Of a stretch of 64,000 nt of DNA, positions 25,001 to 40,000 are shown piece after piece. Under the pieces are notes generated by a model that saw nothing but the letters and a program-made list of their open reading frames with translations, ran no database searches and had not been told where the DNA came from. This stretch comes from Gavia stellata (lineage: Eukaryota > Chordata > Aves > Gaviiformes > Gaviidae). The translations under genes and the position numbers were made by a program. Positions within the stretch are counted from its first letter, which is position 1; each line of letters opens with the position of its first letter. The DNA lies in assembly GCF_030936135.1 (NCBI RefSeq), contig NC_082596.1, positions 95,216,449-95,280,448 of the forward strand. Direction: 5' to 3'.

Positions 25001-28000
25001 GTGAGAAGGAGGGGAAATGCTAAAGACTTAAAATCCAGAGATTTGTAGCGGCTCTCTCCATCAGAGGAGAAACTCCGGTTTGGACTACACATCAACACTT
25101 TTTGTCTCAACTTGTTTGCAAGACACGACCCAACGGTATTTCGCCCCTGCTTTTGTGGTTAAACACTTACAACTTTCTCCTGTGAACTTCAAATAATCAG
25201 GTTTGGTAGCGAGAGAAGACAAACAGCACCTTTCAACTGCGCGCAGCAGCCCAAGCCCGTCCGAGTGCGTCGGGCTGTTACAAACAACCCGCTCTCGCCA
25301 GCACACTGTAGCTACGGGCAGCGCCGGACTAGCGATCGGCTTCTGCAAAAATACCACACGGCAGAGACAGCGCTACGGGATAGTTATTTTGTAGGGCACG
25401 AAGCATACAGAAAACCTGAAAGATACAGGGCAAAATATTTTAGAAGAGTTTAAAAGAGCTTGGTGAAGTTACCGAGAGGCGATTTCAGCAAACCCCGGGG
25501 GATGTTTAATTTCTGGCCAGATGTTACACGTCACTCAGCAAGTGCCTTCTTCCCCTTCCTGTTTTACAAACTTCATAACAAGATGCAGGATTGAAGTGGC
25601 ATATTCTCTCAATTTCTTCTTCCCCAACTTACAGACCAAAGATTTTCTAGTGCCTTTTTCTTTGCACTAGACATCCTGGCTGACTCAGTTTCTCTCTCCC
25701 AACTCCAACATTGTTCATAGTGCTTTCTGATATCAGACTTCCATTGAGATGTCTCAAGATCTGCGTTCAGCAATAAGCAGAATCGGTAACCCTTTTCAAA
25801 AAAAATCTTGATTTGCATAACTTATTTCTGCTACAGGACTATATTAATTATTTGCAGTATTTGTACGAATTTTGTATTGTCTTCACTTACATTGTTTGAT
25901 CAAGCATAGCATGCAGAATCTCTGACACGGTACGTGGGACCTGCTAAGAACTAGCAAGCCAAAGGACACCAGCACTAAGCGTCCCAACAATAGGGAAAGA
26001 TAGGAAGCGTAGGGACTAAGAACTCTGTGACATGAAACTTGAGCGCAATAACTGGAAGTCAGGTTCCTCAGGGGGATCGTGAAAGGATCCTAAAGCACGT
26101 GGGGCAATGAGACAGTGAAGCCACAAATCCATACCTCCAGCAAGAGCCATAAAAGTAACAGGAAAGCATCCTATTGATCCGGACCAGACACCTCCCTAAC
26201 CCCTTGGTGGAGACCTAAAATGTTTGGCACCAACTCTTTTGAGTTCATTTTCTCTTTCAATACTACAAGCAACTGCTGATCTAGATACAACTATAGACCC
26301 ACCATGCAGTGCAGACCGCTAAAAACAGGGGGCACCTCGACTCCTATGTAGTTATGCTCTTTTAGCTTCAAGCCCTTTTTAAAAAAAAAAAACAAACACA
26401 AAACAAAAAACACAAAAGCCAGGTAGCTACCACAATTAACATCAGAGGCAAACCCACAAGAATGTCTTCATAAGAACACTTGTGTCTATAGGAAAATAGA
26501 ACCTACTAGGATAAGCTAAGTATTTTCAAGTAGGCAGGACCTGATAAAATTCACTTTACAACGCTCAGTCTCAGGTATTAACTTTTAAGAAGAAGTTGGA
26601 GGCAGGAATGCTCAGAGAAGACTAGGAAAGGAGTAAACGTAGTTTATCATGAATTGAAAAAAGGGGTGGAAAAGGTACAATCAGGAAATTAAGCCCATCC
26701 CTCTTAATGGGCTCTTGTGACCACACAGCTACCCCACAGCTGCTGCCACCACCTCTTCTCCCGCATCCTCCCTCCATCCCCGAGCTACCCCGGCTCTCCA
26801 GGTGCGGGCAGCGCCTGACCCCGCAGGGAGCTGGCTCAAGGGGTCACAACCAGCAGAAACCTGTCCTCCAAGACAGAAGCGAGGCGTTCTCTGCCGGGTT
26901 AGTCCTTGCTAGGCGAGTTATCTGCACTGAGGGGTCGCAAGCAGCAGCAGCGGGACACCCTCCATCCCCCTTGGGGCATCAGCTTGGCATTCGAGTGGCT
27001 TCGCTTTTGTGTCACGTAGCAACCAACTTCGGTTCTTGGGGAAAGAAGCTGGCACCAATTAAAGAGAGAAGGAAAAAAAAAGTCGGAGCGTTACCTCGTA
27101 CGAGCATACCAGGCAGCAGAGTGGCACGCATTAGGCAACAGCCCGCATGGGGTTTTGTCAATAGCGGAGAGGGAAGCGCCACGGTGGGGGACAGCCAGCC
27201 TCGGTTTTTGAAGATTGCGCCGTGTCAAACCAAAGCCTTGCCTTCTATGAGGCTTCTATTTCTAACTTTGAGGGCAGAAGCAGGAAAATGTCTTCTAATT
27301 CTTTCCAATGATAAAACCACGGAGCATAGCTTTGCCAAACTACGTGCTTTTGAAATTTTTCCTGCTACATGTCTCCCTCAGCTTTATTACTGGACACAAG
27401 ACGGTTGCACCGTTTGCAAGAGACAGAACTAAGAAAAATTCCATTACCTGTGCCACCTTCTGAAAACCCTTTGTCTGAAATACTGCTGCACCCATTGTGC
27501 TTTAGCAGGCACGAAAAGTTTGGCAGAAGGATGATCCGAGTCCGGCACGTGCCTTTCTGTTCCCTCAAAATCCCAAATGTAAGAACACTTGGAAAAGCAC
27601 AGCTGGTACATTTTTAATACAAACATTAACAGCCAAATTCCAACTGCAAGCGCCACGGCTCTTAGGCCTGCCCTGGCTATGCACGTGCCATCTCCCGGGA
27701 GGTCCCGTCCGGGATGAGACGCATCTAAGCCCCCCACTCCCCGAGCGGGCGTTCAGGGGGTGTCAGAGCAGCAGCCGTCTGATTTAAATACAAAGGGACA
27801 AAAGTTGAACTTGGAACGAGAGCGACGGTAAACCGGGACAAAGTCTGCTGATACAGGGACAGAAGATTAAATAACTTACGCCAAAAAAAACGGCGCGAGG
27901 AGTTGGAAAGCAACTCCCGTTTAGGGTTGACTGAGCAGGGAAAATCGGGAGATTGTAGATGACCAAGCATAGCAAGGAATAAATTGCGCGTATTAAGCGA

Positions 28001-31000
28001 TAACGGACGGTGAACCAAGCAGCAAGCCAGAGACATGCGTCTCAGTGCTCCGCGTCGGTGTCTTGGAGCGAGGACAAAGTTGGGCGAGTTAAGCGAGGGC
28101 AGATGACTGAGCCTGGCGTAGTCTCTTGAAGATATTACAATTGCTAGGGGCAGATAAAACAGCAGCTTTTCTGTATGTCGCCACAACACTGATATTTCTG
28201 GGGAGGGGATGCGAGCCTATCCAGAGAGCACAGATAAATTTTGACCGCAGCGAGGAAGCCGTAGCACAGATGCTTTTAACAATCCCCACACACTCTCCAT
28301 GGGCTTTCCTCCATGTTTTCAAAATTAAGCAGTCGCTTAAAAATACAATTTAAAAGCCGAGGTTCTGAGGCAGGAACTCTAGAAAGCTGTTCTGGAGGTC
28401 AGGAGCTGCAGAGAAGAAAGCAAACACCGTACATGAAGGGGTAAATTAAGCTGGAGCTTGACGAGGGAGGAATACAAAAGAAGCGAAGAAAAAAAAAGAC
28501 ACCTTGGGGTGAATGCACAGAAATATTCATATGCTAGGGAAATGTCTCCGCTGAATGAAGAAGAGGCTGCGCCTTTGGGACGTGCTCAAATGAACGAACT
28601 CGGGTACGTGGAGAGCCCCGAGAGGGCTGTACCCAGCTGCGGGCACGGCAAACGCTACTAGCACCAGGAGAGACCAAAAACCGGGGAGAGGAAAGCAGAG
28701 GCGCTCTCGGCAGGGATGGGGCTGAGCTCTGCCCGTCAGCTCACGAGCAAAAAGATGCAAGAGGACTATCAGAGTTGCTGCCTTCGGACTCCTCGGGACA
28801 ACTCCTCATTTCGTACCTATTTCTGTTGAGCAATGAGGAGCTAAATTTGCAGCCCAAACTGCTGGAAGGGAGAGAGATTTCAGTTTTCCAGGGAGAAATA
28901 TTTATCCCAGTGGTCTACACACAGACACCAGTAATTTGTACCACGCTACCCTTGGTTTTAAATAGTTAATTCTGACAGTATAAAACCATAACAAGGGGTT
29001 TTAAGAAAAGAACAGGAAGATGAAGAAATAGCTGGGAATTAAACTATTTGCATGTAAAAGACAATAAACGAAGTATGTTCTTCAAAGGGGGGTTTCTAAA
29101 AGTCAACTCTCAACTCTTCCCAAAAACATTATTTCTCTGTCAAAAGTATGCATTCCCCTACTACCCTACAGAGGAACAAGACCAGATATGGCACTTGAAC
29201 GAAAACACGACCTCAAAATTAAGTTTTACACATAGCTCGTTCATTAGACTGAGATAAAAGCATATTAAAAGATACACAAAAACCAGTGCCTTGAAAATTG
29301 AATAAATTGTAGAACGAACAAAGAGAAGAACAGGAGTCTGAAATATCACTACTCGTTAGTCAGGATTATTAGTTGAGTGACAAGCAGCCGGTATTTAAAG
29401 TAACATTTAAAGAAGCATTTTAAAGCATATGAAAACAGAGCTTAGAGAAATCATCCTGGCCAACCTACTCCAACACAAAAGCCCCAAATTTTCTTCTCAG
29501 AAAATGGCAACTGTAGTCAAAAGGAGACAAAAAATCCTTTCCACGATACCAATTTGTGTGTCCTAAACTATCAGCTTATTTTTCAGCTTATCAGGTATCA
29601 GCTTATCAGTTTTGAGTGAGGGAAATTCTTCTCTAGCTCCTATATTGAAATGATTCATTCAGCTACAGTCGAATAGCTTGTTTTTAATGTAGAAGGATAT
29701 TAAAAGAAAATCCCCTTTGTATGTCTTAATCAGGTTTATCATTCAGTAAGAGGCACCTCACAATTATCAAATTAAACTATGTCCTGATCATCTGCAGCCC
29801 CTCCTCATTTGACCTCAGGGCATTTGACCCTGAGAGCTGAAGGCTGACAGTGTTACTCTGGTGAAATTTCTTTCAAGGCCCATCCTATTTGCATCGATTT
29901 TCCATTTTCACAATTCCCTCAGAAGTATCGGGTGTGTCAAGGAAGCCGTGAACCGTGAGCGCTTAAATATCAAACCGTAAGACTTATATTTAGCTCAAAA
30001 AAGTTAAAATGTGGGTGGCCAAGTTTCAGCAGCAGGTTCTTGAGCCAAGCCGGAGGAACCTAGCGATGGCTTTCCCTTCTCAAGTTGAATAGGCCAGTAA
30101 GTAAGAAGTAACACATGTGTCATGAGTGCCTCCCAGTCGTTACTGCAGAACACCACACCATGCCATTTTTAACGCCCACTGAAAGGAATACATTAGCTTT
30201 CAGATACGCTCAGCATCTCGGTCCTGTCTGAAGAGAAGAACAGTTGCAACCGCTTTTAGATGAAACGCTATGACCTGAACCAAACCCAAGAAAGCAGCGA
30301 AACGTAGCCATGAAAAGCGGTGGTTTCTTCCTAGACCTACAGCAGGTCATTTTTTCTGAAGGAGGATTATTATCTCAAGGTATTAATTCCCTTTGATGTT
30401 CATCCTGGTATCTCGTGGAGGGCTGACCTACCAGGAGGTCAGAGTATCTCAGTCACCACCGCCAGCGTAACTCGGGCAGTGGGGTGAGCGGACAACCCAT
30501 TTTCTGCTCATCGGTCCACTCGGATGCCGTGGGATCAGCCTACGCCCCATCAGGCTCGCGCTCAGTAGAGCGGCCGCTGCTAAAACGCACGGCTTATCTC
30601 CTTCTCCTGCACTGGTGCAGTACGTCGTGTTTTCTTTGCGCTAGAAGGGGAAGGACATTACAACGGTTGTGCAAGAAATAAACCAAAGAGTAAGCCACGT
30701 TTCGGGCCTCAAACCAACAGAATTACACCTATGCTGCATAGGAAATGAATCATCTGAGATCTTTCTATTGCAATTTTTTCCACCAAATATGAAACAATTA
30801 CTTCTTGCTGGACGCAATGGCTTTGCACTGTACTAAGCCTGAAGGCTCCAGCTACCGCTTCATGTTGAAATACGAAAAGTTATTTTCAGGAAACTGCACC
30901 CAGTTTTCGTCTCAACTGCTGAACCGCCCAAGGTGAGGAGCACGCGTGTCTCTGAGCAGTCCTGGAAACGGCTCCACGTAACAGCTACTCCCTCATCCTG

Positions 31001-34000
31001 ACGGCTGCGGGGGGCCGAGCTGCCAGGAGCAAGGTGGAAGCTCTGGAGACACAACTTCCAGGCACCACACTGACAAACAGCCAAGACTCGCACGCAGACG
31101 CACAGACAGACCAACCAGCATCTGGGGGGGGAATCCTGACTGCAGGTTTTTGGGGTGGCTGGGTGCAGCAGGACAGTTTCCCTCCCCAGCGAGCATGGCC
31201 AGGGCCACCAGCGGGCTTTAGCACCAGCCTGGTCCTACAAACCGATGGCAAAGCTGCCGGCCGTCGCCTACCCCCGTGCCCAAAGATACCGCTTCAGCAA
31301 GGCTGCTGCCTCCAGAGCAAAGCTCGGGGGTTTTCAGTTGCAGTTCACATCAGTAATTTCTCACCACAGACATCCTTTGAAAAAAAAAACCAAACAAGAC
31401 TGTCATAAAACGGGCCTGACGCGGAACTTTCAAACTGATGGCAAGGGGGGGGGGGGCAGGACGCGACGACAGACTGGCCGCGTCAGAGACTTCTTGGTGC
31501 AATTTCTTTGTACCACATATACATCTAACAATTACACCCACACAGGTCCACTACTAACGGTACCCACCGAGACCGAAGCCAGCCAAATAAGAACACGATA
31601 GTTTCAATTCAGACGGTGCGCGATAGCGTGCCGCCTCTCTGCGTGGCGGCAGAGCTTCCTGCGATGCTTCAGCCCTTCCGGAGACTTTCAGCCTCCTGAC
31701 TGGTGAGGCTAAAACTGAACTGGACCCAGGGAAATAAATCTTCCCTATCATTTTGAGGTTGGTCCTAAAGAAAAACCATCGCAAAGCAGTCAGTCTCAAA
31801 ATATCACAGAATCATATATCCTAGAGATTATTTTGTCTTCTGTGTTGAAGGATTATTTTTAAAAGTACTCCTTTAAAAGTCATTAACTTCAAAATAAGAT
31901 TGCAACTGGATTAGTTCCACTGAGCGGCTTCCACTCTATGTGTGGAAATTAGCACAGCTACTTAAAAAAGACAAACTTTGAAACACTGTCAGTTGTCTGC
32001 CAAATTGTCTACTAAACAAAAGAGCCCTGGGAGAGGGGAGGAAGGACATTAAGGGAGCTGGAGAATAGGATAGGATGAACTTCCTTGGAGGAAATTCCAG
32101 TAAATGCCATAAAGTATCAGATACAGAGGTTAAAGGCTAAAGTAGCAGTATAGTGGCCATATAGATCAACACAGGAATCGGGAGGAGAGTTACTCCTTAC
32201 TTACAGAACGTGTAGGATGTAGTCGTAAAACTCTCTAGGAAGATGGAATTAATAAGATTTGATATGTACAAAGTGAAAAGGGAGGAGAAGGAGGAGCACT
32301 CGCAAAGCCACGCCAGTGCTATCCCGGTGTAGGTGCACCGCAATGATACAAGACTGGGCTTGCATCACAAAGTTTTCTCGCTAAATCGCCAGCCTAAGCC
32401 ACAGCATCTCGAGCTTTGTTTTCCTTGGATGCAGGACACCTACAAGACAGGACGGCTTCTGTGGAATTACACCAATGAAGTTTCTGGAGTGCAAGTTTTC
32501 TTGTCTGCACAGGTCTGCGGTTCGAGATTTCCCACCCCGGCACCCCAAACCTTCCCGCGCTCCACGCAAAATACCCGTACCGAGTTACACCAGCGCGGTG
32601 CCAAGGGACGGCATCGCTTTACCTACCGACAGGCGATTCACAGGGAACCAACTCGCACGTTCTTTCAAAAATTAATGACAAAGAGGAGCCACATGCAAAC
32701 ACTTCAGAAACTACAGCATAGAGCTACAAACTCAAAGGCAGTTAAGTTTTAAATACTCAGGTGCACATGAATGTTAGTGTTGGATATTCACGCCCCCAAA
32801 GGAGGAGAATCCTTTCTTAAAAAGGTCAACACCAATCTTGACTCCGTATTTTTAATTCACTGCCTGAGGCGTGATGGTTGTTCCATCTAACTACTCGTTC
32901 AACTAATGCAATTAGTTATGAGAAGTCAGATCTAAAGTAGTAAAACCTTTTATTTTGAAGTACTTCCTTAACCGAGTTCTATACAAGTATAAAAACATAC
33001 AGTCGGATTCCCCCAAAGTAATAAATGTACTTTGAATCCATTCACAGTGATAAAAATATTAGATGGATTCCAAAGGAGATTGTGAAAGTTGACAAAAAAC
33101 TTACAGTCGGATCCCCCCAAAGTAATAAATGTACTTTGAATCCATTCACAGTGATAAAAATATTAGATGGATTCCAAAGGAGATTGTGAAAGTTGACAAA
33201 AAACTTTCAGGAGACAACCAGACCCAGATGAGATGCAACGCTTTGCACTTACCGAGCCAGGCAATGAGAAATAACATAGGGTCCTCAGCATTTACCTTAA
33301 GGCAGGACACTTCTGTAAGTTATGTAAACTGGGGGTTTTTTTAGTTTACTTCAAGGAAGTCCCAACCAATTAACCCAGAGAAGTTATATTTGCACCTACA
33401 AGTAACTATAATGCCGACTTTGCATGGAGAGATCAATTTATCATTCGCAAGAAGTTAATTAGATACAGTTTTGAAAATGAAATTACTAGTATCGCATAAA
33501 AAACCCCAACCCTTAAGTAACCTTGAAGAAGTTAACACAATAACCTCCTCCACATACCAAACCTCAGAGTAACAAAAATAAATAACAAGTGCCCAAGAAA
33601 CAGGAAACGGTTTACATATCCAAAAGCAACTATTCCTAGAAGCAGTCGGAAAGGAGGCTCCAAATCAGCACAAGTCACAGAAACAGATAAAAGCATGTAA
33701 GAAGAGAAAGAGGTAGAGCATCACGGGCAGCAGGAACCTAGAGAGCCCGGGTGTGGCTGACAGCCCCCTTCACCCTGGCTCAGGAGCCGGTACTGCCATC
33801 AGAAGGTTTCTTCACAGCACATTTCTTTGACCACAAACTGAATTCGACTTTCACCTAGCCTGGGCTGCTGAACTCTAAGGACCGATGATTTCCTCCCTCC
33901 CCACGTCAAGGTAGGCAGCTATTGCATATACTCTTATTTCACCAGCGGGTTTGGCAGCAGACAGCTTACGCGGCTGAAACGGCACAAAGATAGCCATGTT

Positions 34001-37000
34001 CTTAATGTTTTAAATTCTCTGTAATGTCACAAAGAACAACTAATCCACCGAGCTTTCACTGTGATGCACACCCTCCCTCGGCAGTATTTTATCACTCCAT
34101 CAGCCACACCAAGGAGCAGAACAACCTGGGAGCGCTGGCAAAATGAAGATAAATTATTTGGTTCAAACGGCAAGATTTACTTATTCCCAGTGACAGAGAG
34201 GGAATGAAAACAAAACAAGACAACAAACAAAGGTTCATGAAAAAAGTGAACAAGCCTTGGTAGACTAAATAGTTTTCTTTTTCACATCTAGGTAAATTCT
34301 GTCATGGCATGGATGGGGCAATCTAAAAAGCTGATGTGATAGCCTAATTTACAAGACAATATCCAAAACAGATGTGTCATCACAGAGACTAAATTTCTAG
34401 GGGAAAAGAAGAGAAAGTTGCTGTTCTTTCTCATATTATGAAGTGTATTCCAAAAAAGTATCCCTTTTGGCTCTGGTGAAGCAGAACATCTCAGGTCATA
34501 GAGTCAAGCAAGGACTTGACTCTATGTCCAAATTGACCCACTTCAGACACAATCTGTCCATTCCACTTTGTCTTATTTACTATGTATTCCCTAAATACCT
34601 TGAGATGACTTCTCCAGAAAAATGAATACTACCTTTTTGAGTCCCACATTTTGAAATGCAATAAATTCACATTTTCTCTCTAACCCAGCCTTTGATCAAA
34701 GAAAAGAATCCGACTTGCTAATTTGACCTCCTACATATCACAGACCACTGCATTTCCCCTAGTTGTTATGTAACTAGTAACATTAAATTATCTTGTAGCC
34801 AAGGATCAGAAGACATTGCCGTGCAATTTCAGAATCTCTGTTATGGGAAGGTTAAGCGAGCAAGGAGCTGTCAGGAAGGACCATAACACGGTTGCTCCCA
34901 CCCACCAGAAAGCAGGCAGATGGACTTGCTAACTTCAAGGCTGTTCAGAGCTGAAATTACACAGCATAACTCTGCAGAGAAATTACAGAGCAAAACATTC
35001 ATTCTGTCAAAAATTGAATGTATATCTCATGATTATTCCCCCCCCCACATAAAAGGAAAAAAAAGTCTAATTTCCACTTTGAGTTTGCATTGCTTCAGCT
35101 TTCAGTAGTAAGTTCTTGATGTGCTCAAATTCAACAATTTAAGAAATCCTTTAACACCAGAATCATCTCACAGAGTGGCTGAGGTGGGAAAGGACCTCTG
35201 GAGATCATCTAGTCCACCCCTCACTGCTCAAAGCGGGGGCAACTAGAGCAGGATGCTCAGGGCTGTGTCCAGTTGGGTTTTTAATATCTCCAATGATGGA
35301 GACTCCACAACCTGAGAGACCTATTCCAGCGTTTGATCATCCCCCTGTAAAATCTTATGCTTAAATGGGATTTCTTGCCTTTCAATTTGTGCCCATTGCC
35401 TTTTGTCCTGTCACTGGCCACCACCGAGAAGAGCCTGGCTCCATCTTCTTCACGCCCTCCCATCAGGTGTTTATACACCTTCTCTCCTCCAGGCTCAACA
35501 GCCCCAGCTCTCTCAGCCTCTCCTTGTGTATCAGATGCTCCGAGGCCTTAACCACCTTCATGGCCCTTCACTGGACCTGCTACGTCCGTGTCTCTCTTGT
35601 ACGGGGGAGCCCAGAACTGGACCCAACACGCCAGATGCATCTCACCGGGGCTGAGCAGAGGGGAAGGATCATCTCCTTTGACCTGCTGGTAATGCAATGC
35701 CTAATGCAGCCCAGGAGGACATCGGTGGTCTTCGCCATGAGTGTGTTGCTGACTCACGGTCAACTTGATGTCCACCAGGACCCCCAGGGCTTCTTCTGCA
35801 GAGCTACTTTCCAGCAGGTTGGCCCCAGCCCATCCTGGTGCCTGGATTTATTCCTCCCCAGGTGCAGGGCTTCACACTTCCCTTTGCTGAACTCCATGAG
35901 GTTCCTGTCAGCCCATTCCTCCTGCCCACCAAGGTCCCTCTGGACGGCAGCGCAACCACCAGCTATATCAACCACCCCCCCCAAATTCTGTATCTTGTAC
36001 GTCAGTCAAGTCATCCCTTAATATTCATTTCATAAGCAAAATATTGTTTAAGGAAGTTGCGCTGTGGGGCATTTCCTTCAGACCTCGAATAATTTTTGCT
36101 GCCCTATTTAACGTCATTTTCCATTTTCAACATTTTCCCTTTACAAGCACTGAATTGTCTATGTTATTTTAAGTATCAGCTGCACCAAAACTGTTCACCG
36201 AGGCAAAAGGATCCCCTCTCCCATTCCTTTTTTTGTCCATGCCAGGATGCAAGCCTCAGTGCCATTGCTCCTTGGCGTCGGGCTGGAAGCTGGTGTGTGG
36301 TTGCTTGGCCACTACAGGCTTCGCAGAAGTGCCGCTTTCCAGGATACAGGCCCTCTTTCATAAGGCATAGCTCGCGTTCCCTGTTCTCTGGCATACAACT
36401 TGGCCTTTGGCTGTATTAAAGACGCAGTGTGTTTGAACGTGCCTACAGAGCAAGTTGTGAGAGTTCCATTATCGCTTACTATTCCGCTAGCAATTACTAT
36501 CAGTAACAGTTTTTTTGTTTACTTCTGGGACAATGATGAAAGCGCTCCATAGTGCTGGGATTACTGCACATACTCCCTGGAACCAACCAAAAGGACCCTC
36601 TTCCTGTCACTTAGCCAATTTTTTTTTTTTTAATCAAAATGCTTTACAAAATTAAACGTCTTTTCTGCCAGCCTCATTCACATGTCGGACAACTACATCT
36701 TTGTTATCTTTTAGCTTTTGGTTGGGGGGAGAAAAGGCAGGAAAAGGAGAAGGATGAAGGTGGGAAGAAGATACGGCTGGTAAACGTTTTAGGAAACACC
36801 ACAAGTACTTTTTGCAGTGCTGTATACAGAAGAACTCCATCCTTATAATTGCACACTACTTAAACTCTGCAGAAAGGGTTATTTCAAGACTAAATCCCAA
36901 GTTTTAGGGAAGTTTTACGGCTGCCAGAACAAGACTGGAAGAGCAGAACATTAGCAGAGAGGTAAAAGAGACGACACCTAGGATGAAAGCAGAAACTCAG

Positions 37001-40000
37001 GTGTCTATTCATGAGCTTGAATTTCTATTCATTACAGCCTAAAGTTCAGGGAAAGCCCATTTGGCTTCTGGCACGGCTGCCTTTCCCCTCTTTCCTGTTC
37101 TGCTACCTGCCTTGCTGTATAACCGTGCAGTTATTGGAACCATCCCGTAGGCAATGGACAGCTAAATGGGATTTTCCAGAAGCCTGGAGAAGTCTTCCAG
37201 TGGAATCTAGCACTAAAATATCACCAATTAAAGGCTGCACTAAAAATTCCTTTCTTTAAATAGATTTCTTCTCTCCAAAATTATCTACTCAATTCAGGCT
37301 CATGGGTTCTTCCACAAATGCACCTTAATCTGTTTAGAAGATACATGACCACAAGATTTAATCATGCCTTCTCACAAAACCCGTAACTTTCTCTCTTACG
37401 ATCAGTACACCTTGATCCTTTCCATTTTCAAACGCAGTCCCACTTATGAGTCATCATCCCCTCACACACACGCTTTTCAGTCTCTCCTTGTCACCCTTTT
37501 CCTCTTGTTTTAGTAAAAGCTGTAGGTAGGGCAAACTAAAATAGCAAGGTTCACAACTGGACATGAGACATCCTCATATTCAGATCAAATGAGCCCTTCC
37601 AAAGTACATGGGATCTTTCCACCCAGGCAGATTTATAAAAGCTACATATAATTAGGGACAGGAATAGGATCAAAAATAGCCTGTGTATGATGGCCTTTCA
37701 CAACGGTATGCGGGGAGGAAGAAGGACAGCCTTATTCTCTTAGCTGCAGAAGGAAGGATAAGACAACTCAGGGCAGCCAAGAGGAAGCCCCACCAGCCCG
37801 TAGGCTTCCTAGGTTGCTAAAAAGCCTAGAGTGTGGTAGATTCTCAAGAAAATCCTTATTTTCTACACTAATTGTTTTCCCAACCCTAATTCCGAACTAT
37901 ATCAAACTGTAAAGCCACATGACCCACGAGAACTCAACTACATTACACTGTCTGAGGTTGCGGGTTCTTACCCAAGGTGAAGCAAAGGCACTTTAAAGAC
38001 AGTCTTGGAAGAAACCTGCTTTGCCAGTCATTGGTTTGTCTTGGAAGTATAAAACTCAAAAAACCCAGAAACCTGTCATCTTGCCTTGACATCCATAACT
38101 TCTACCCTTTCAACAGGCGCCTGTTGATGATAGCAGTGAGACTCTTCTTACTCCCGACCTCCCTCCCACGCTTTGCGCTGGCAAGAAGCCCTCACACGCT
38201 CTCCGCTAACTTGGAACAAGTTCTGCAGCGTGGCCTTATGCTTTCCACAGCAAACTGGAAATTTTGTGTCCGCTTCAGGTAAATATGTTTTATTGAATTA
38301 AATACAAGAAAGTAAATATGGCAGAGTTACAGCATTCCTTATGTAAAAAATTGAATTCCAAAATAAATAGGAATGCTACAGAGCTTTCACATTTTACTGT
38401 CCTGCAAATGTTTCAATGCACAACGGTGCTAAAGAAAGTATCGGGAGAAAGATGGAAATTTTGGCAGCTGCTGTGGGGAGAGCTGAGGCTTCTGGCAGCG
38501 GGCAATGTGTGGAAGGATTGTGAGATAAACACATCCGACGTTTTTTGCTGAAGTAATCAATAAGGAAATAGTTGTGTTCAAAATCAGGCAACAGATTAAA
38601 ATGATAACTCTTACTTTGCAGCCCTATTAGTTACAGGCTGTCCCCAGAGTTAGTTACTTAGTACCGCACTAGTTGAGTTTGTACATGGAGGTTTCCTTTA
38701 CAACCACAACGATATACCTCTTTTTAAGCTGAACCCGAAATTCAGCGTCGTATTTTGGTCACAAGAGCCGAAATCTGCAGCGGCGTGGAATGAGCAGGGC
38801 CCCGGGTGCTCTCGCCGCCACGCGGGCTGGCTTCACCTCTCCACTGGAGGGGCGGAAAGGAGACTTTGCTGTGAGCGCAGCCATGAAACTCAACCCTCCT
38901 TGATGAACTTTCCGTATGACCAGCATTCATTACCCCTCCTCTGACCAGAAGCCCTAGGAGCCTTCCCACGTCCATAACCCACGCAAGATAAGCCCCTCGG
39001 CTGTGGCTGCAGCTATCGGCAGTAAAAGCCATCCCAATTGCTCTCTCCAGAGATTCTGTAACATCTCGCACAAGACCGCGACACCTTTATTTTCATCTGT
39101 TAAAACTCAGTCACAGAATCACTAAGGTTGGAAAAGACCCATAAGATCATCAAGTGCAACCATCAACCCAACACCACCATGCCCACTAAGCCACGTCCCG
39201 CAGTGCCACGTCCACACGTTTTTTGAGTGCGTTAAATTTTTGAACACGTTTTTAACACGTCACGTTAAAGCCCTGCTCAGAGCGACTGTACCTGTCAAAG
39301 CAGCGCAGCCAGTCTTTCCTCAGGAGGTATTTCCTGATGGCGATGATTTCGGAGAAGGCCTCCGGTATTACAAGCTCACTCTACACACATAACTTCTAGG
39401 CACAAATTACATTTATATCTTCACCTACTTCAATGCCAGCCGTCAGACTGTAATTAAATGACACGTAGCCTGGGAGCCTTGGTCAGGGACTGGAAGCCGA
39501 GCGTAGGAGGCTCGGCACAAACACAGCGCTGAGAAAACACAGATTCTCAGTTTAAGCAACTGTGGATTTCCTCTGCGAATTGAGAACGTTTTCAGCCATG
39601 TTTTCCCCTCCGTGTGCACATAAAACCCCTAAACTGCCCCCAAGCCTTTCGGAGCTGGAAGCCAGAGGTGGGGAGAGCATGTGAGTTCCCTCCAGCCCTT
39701 GGGCACTGCCGGTAAGGCACCGGCAGCTGTACGCGCTCGGTAACCTAAGCACTAACAGCACAAAAGCTGCCTATTTCTTTACAGAGCCATCTGTTCGGTT
39801 TTCATTACGCGCAACTCCACCCGCTTCTAGGAGATGCTAAGGTCGCGCGAGGAGCAAGGCTCTCGGTCTGCTGCCGCACCAAGCCAGGCGTCCCACGTGT
39901 GGGGAGACTGCGGGGCATTTGCAGCCGAGGGTGCACCTCGGCACCCCATTGCCAAGGGGGCAGCCCCCGCCGGCCACCTTCGCCCCAGCCGGGCTGAAAA

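Noticed and set aside
26707..27432. A 241-codon open frame on the plus strand in E2F3 intron 1
   Set aside because: No resemblance to a known protein, compositionally biased start, and no splice or promoter context; it lies antisense in an intron.
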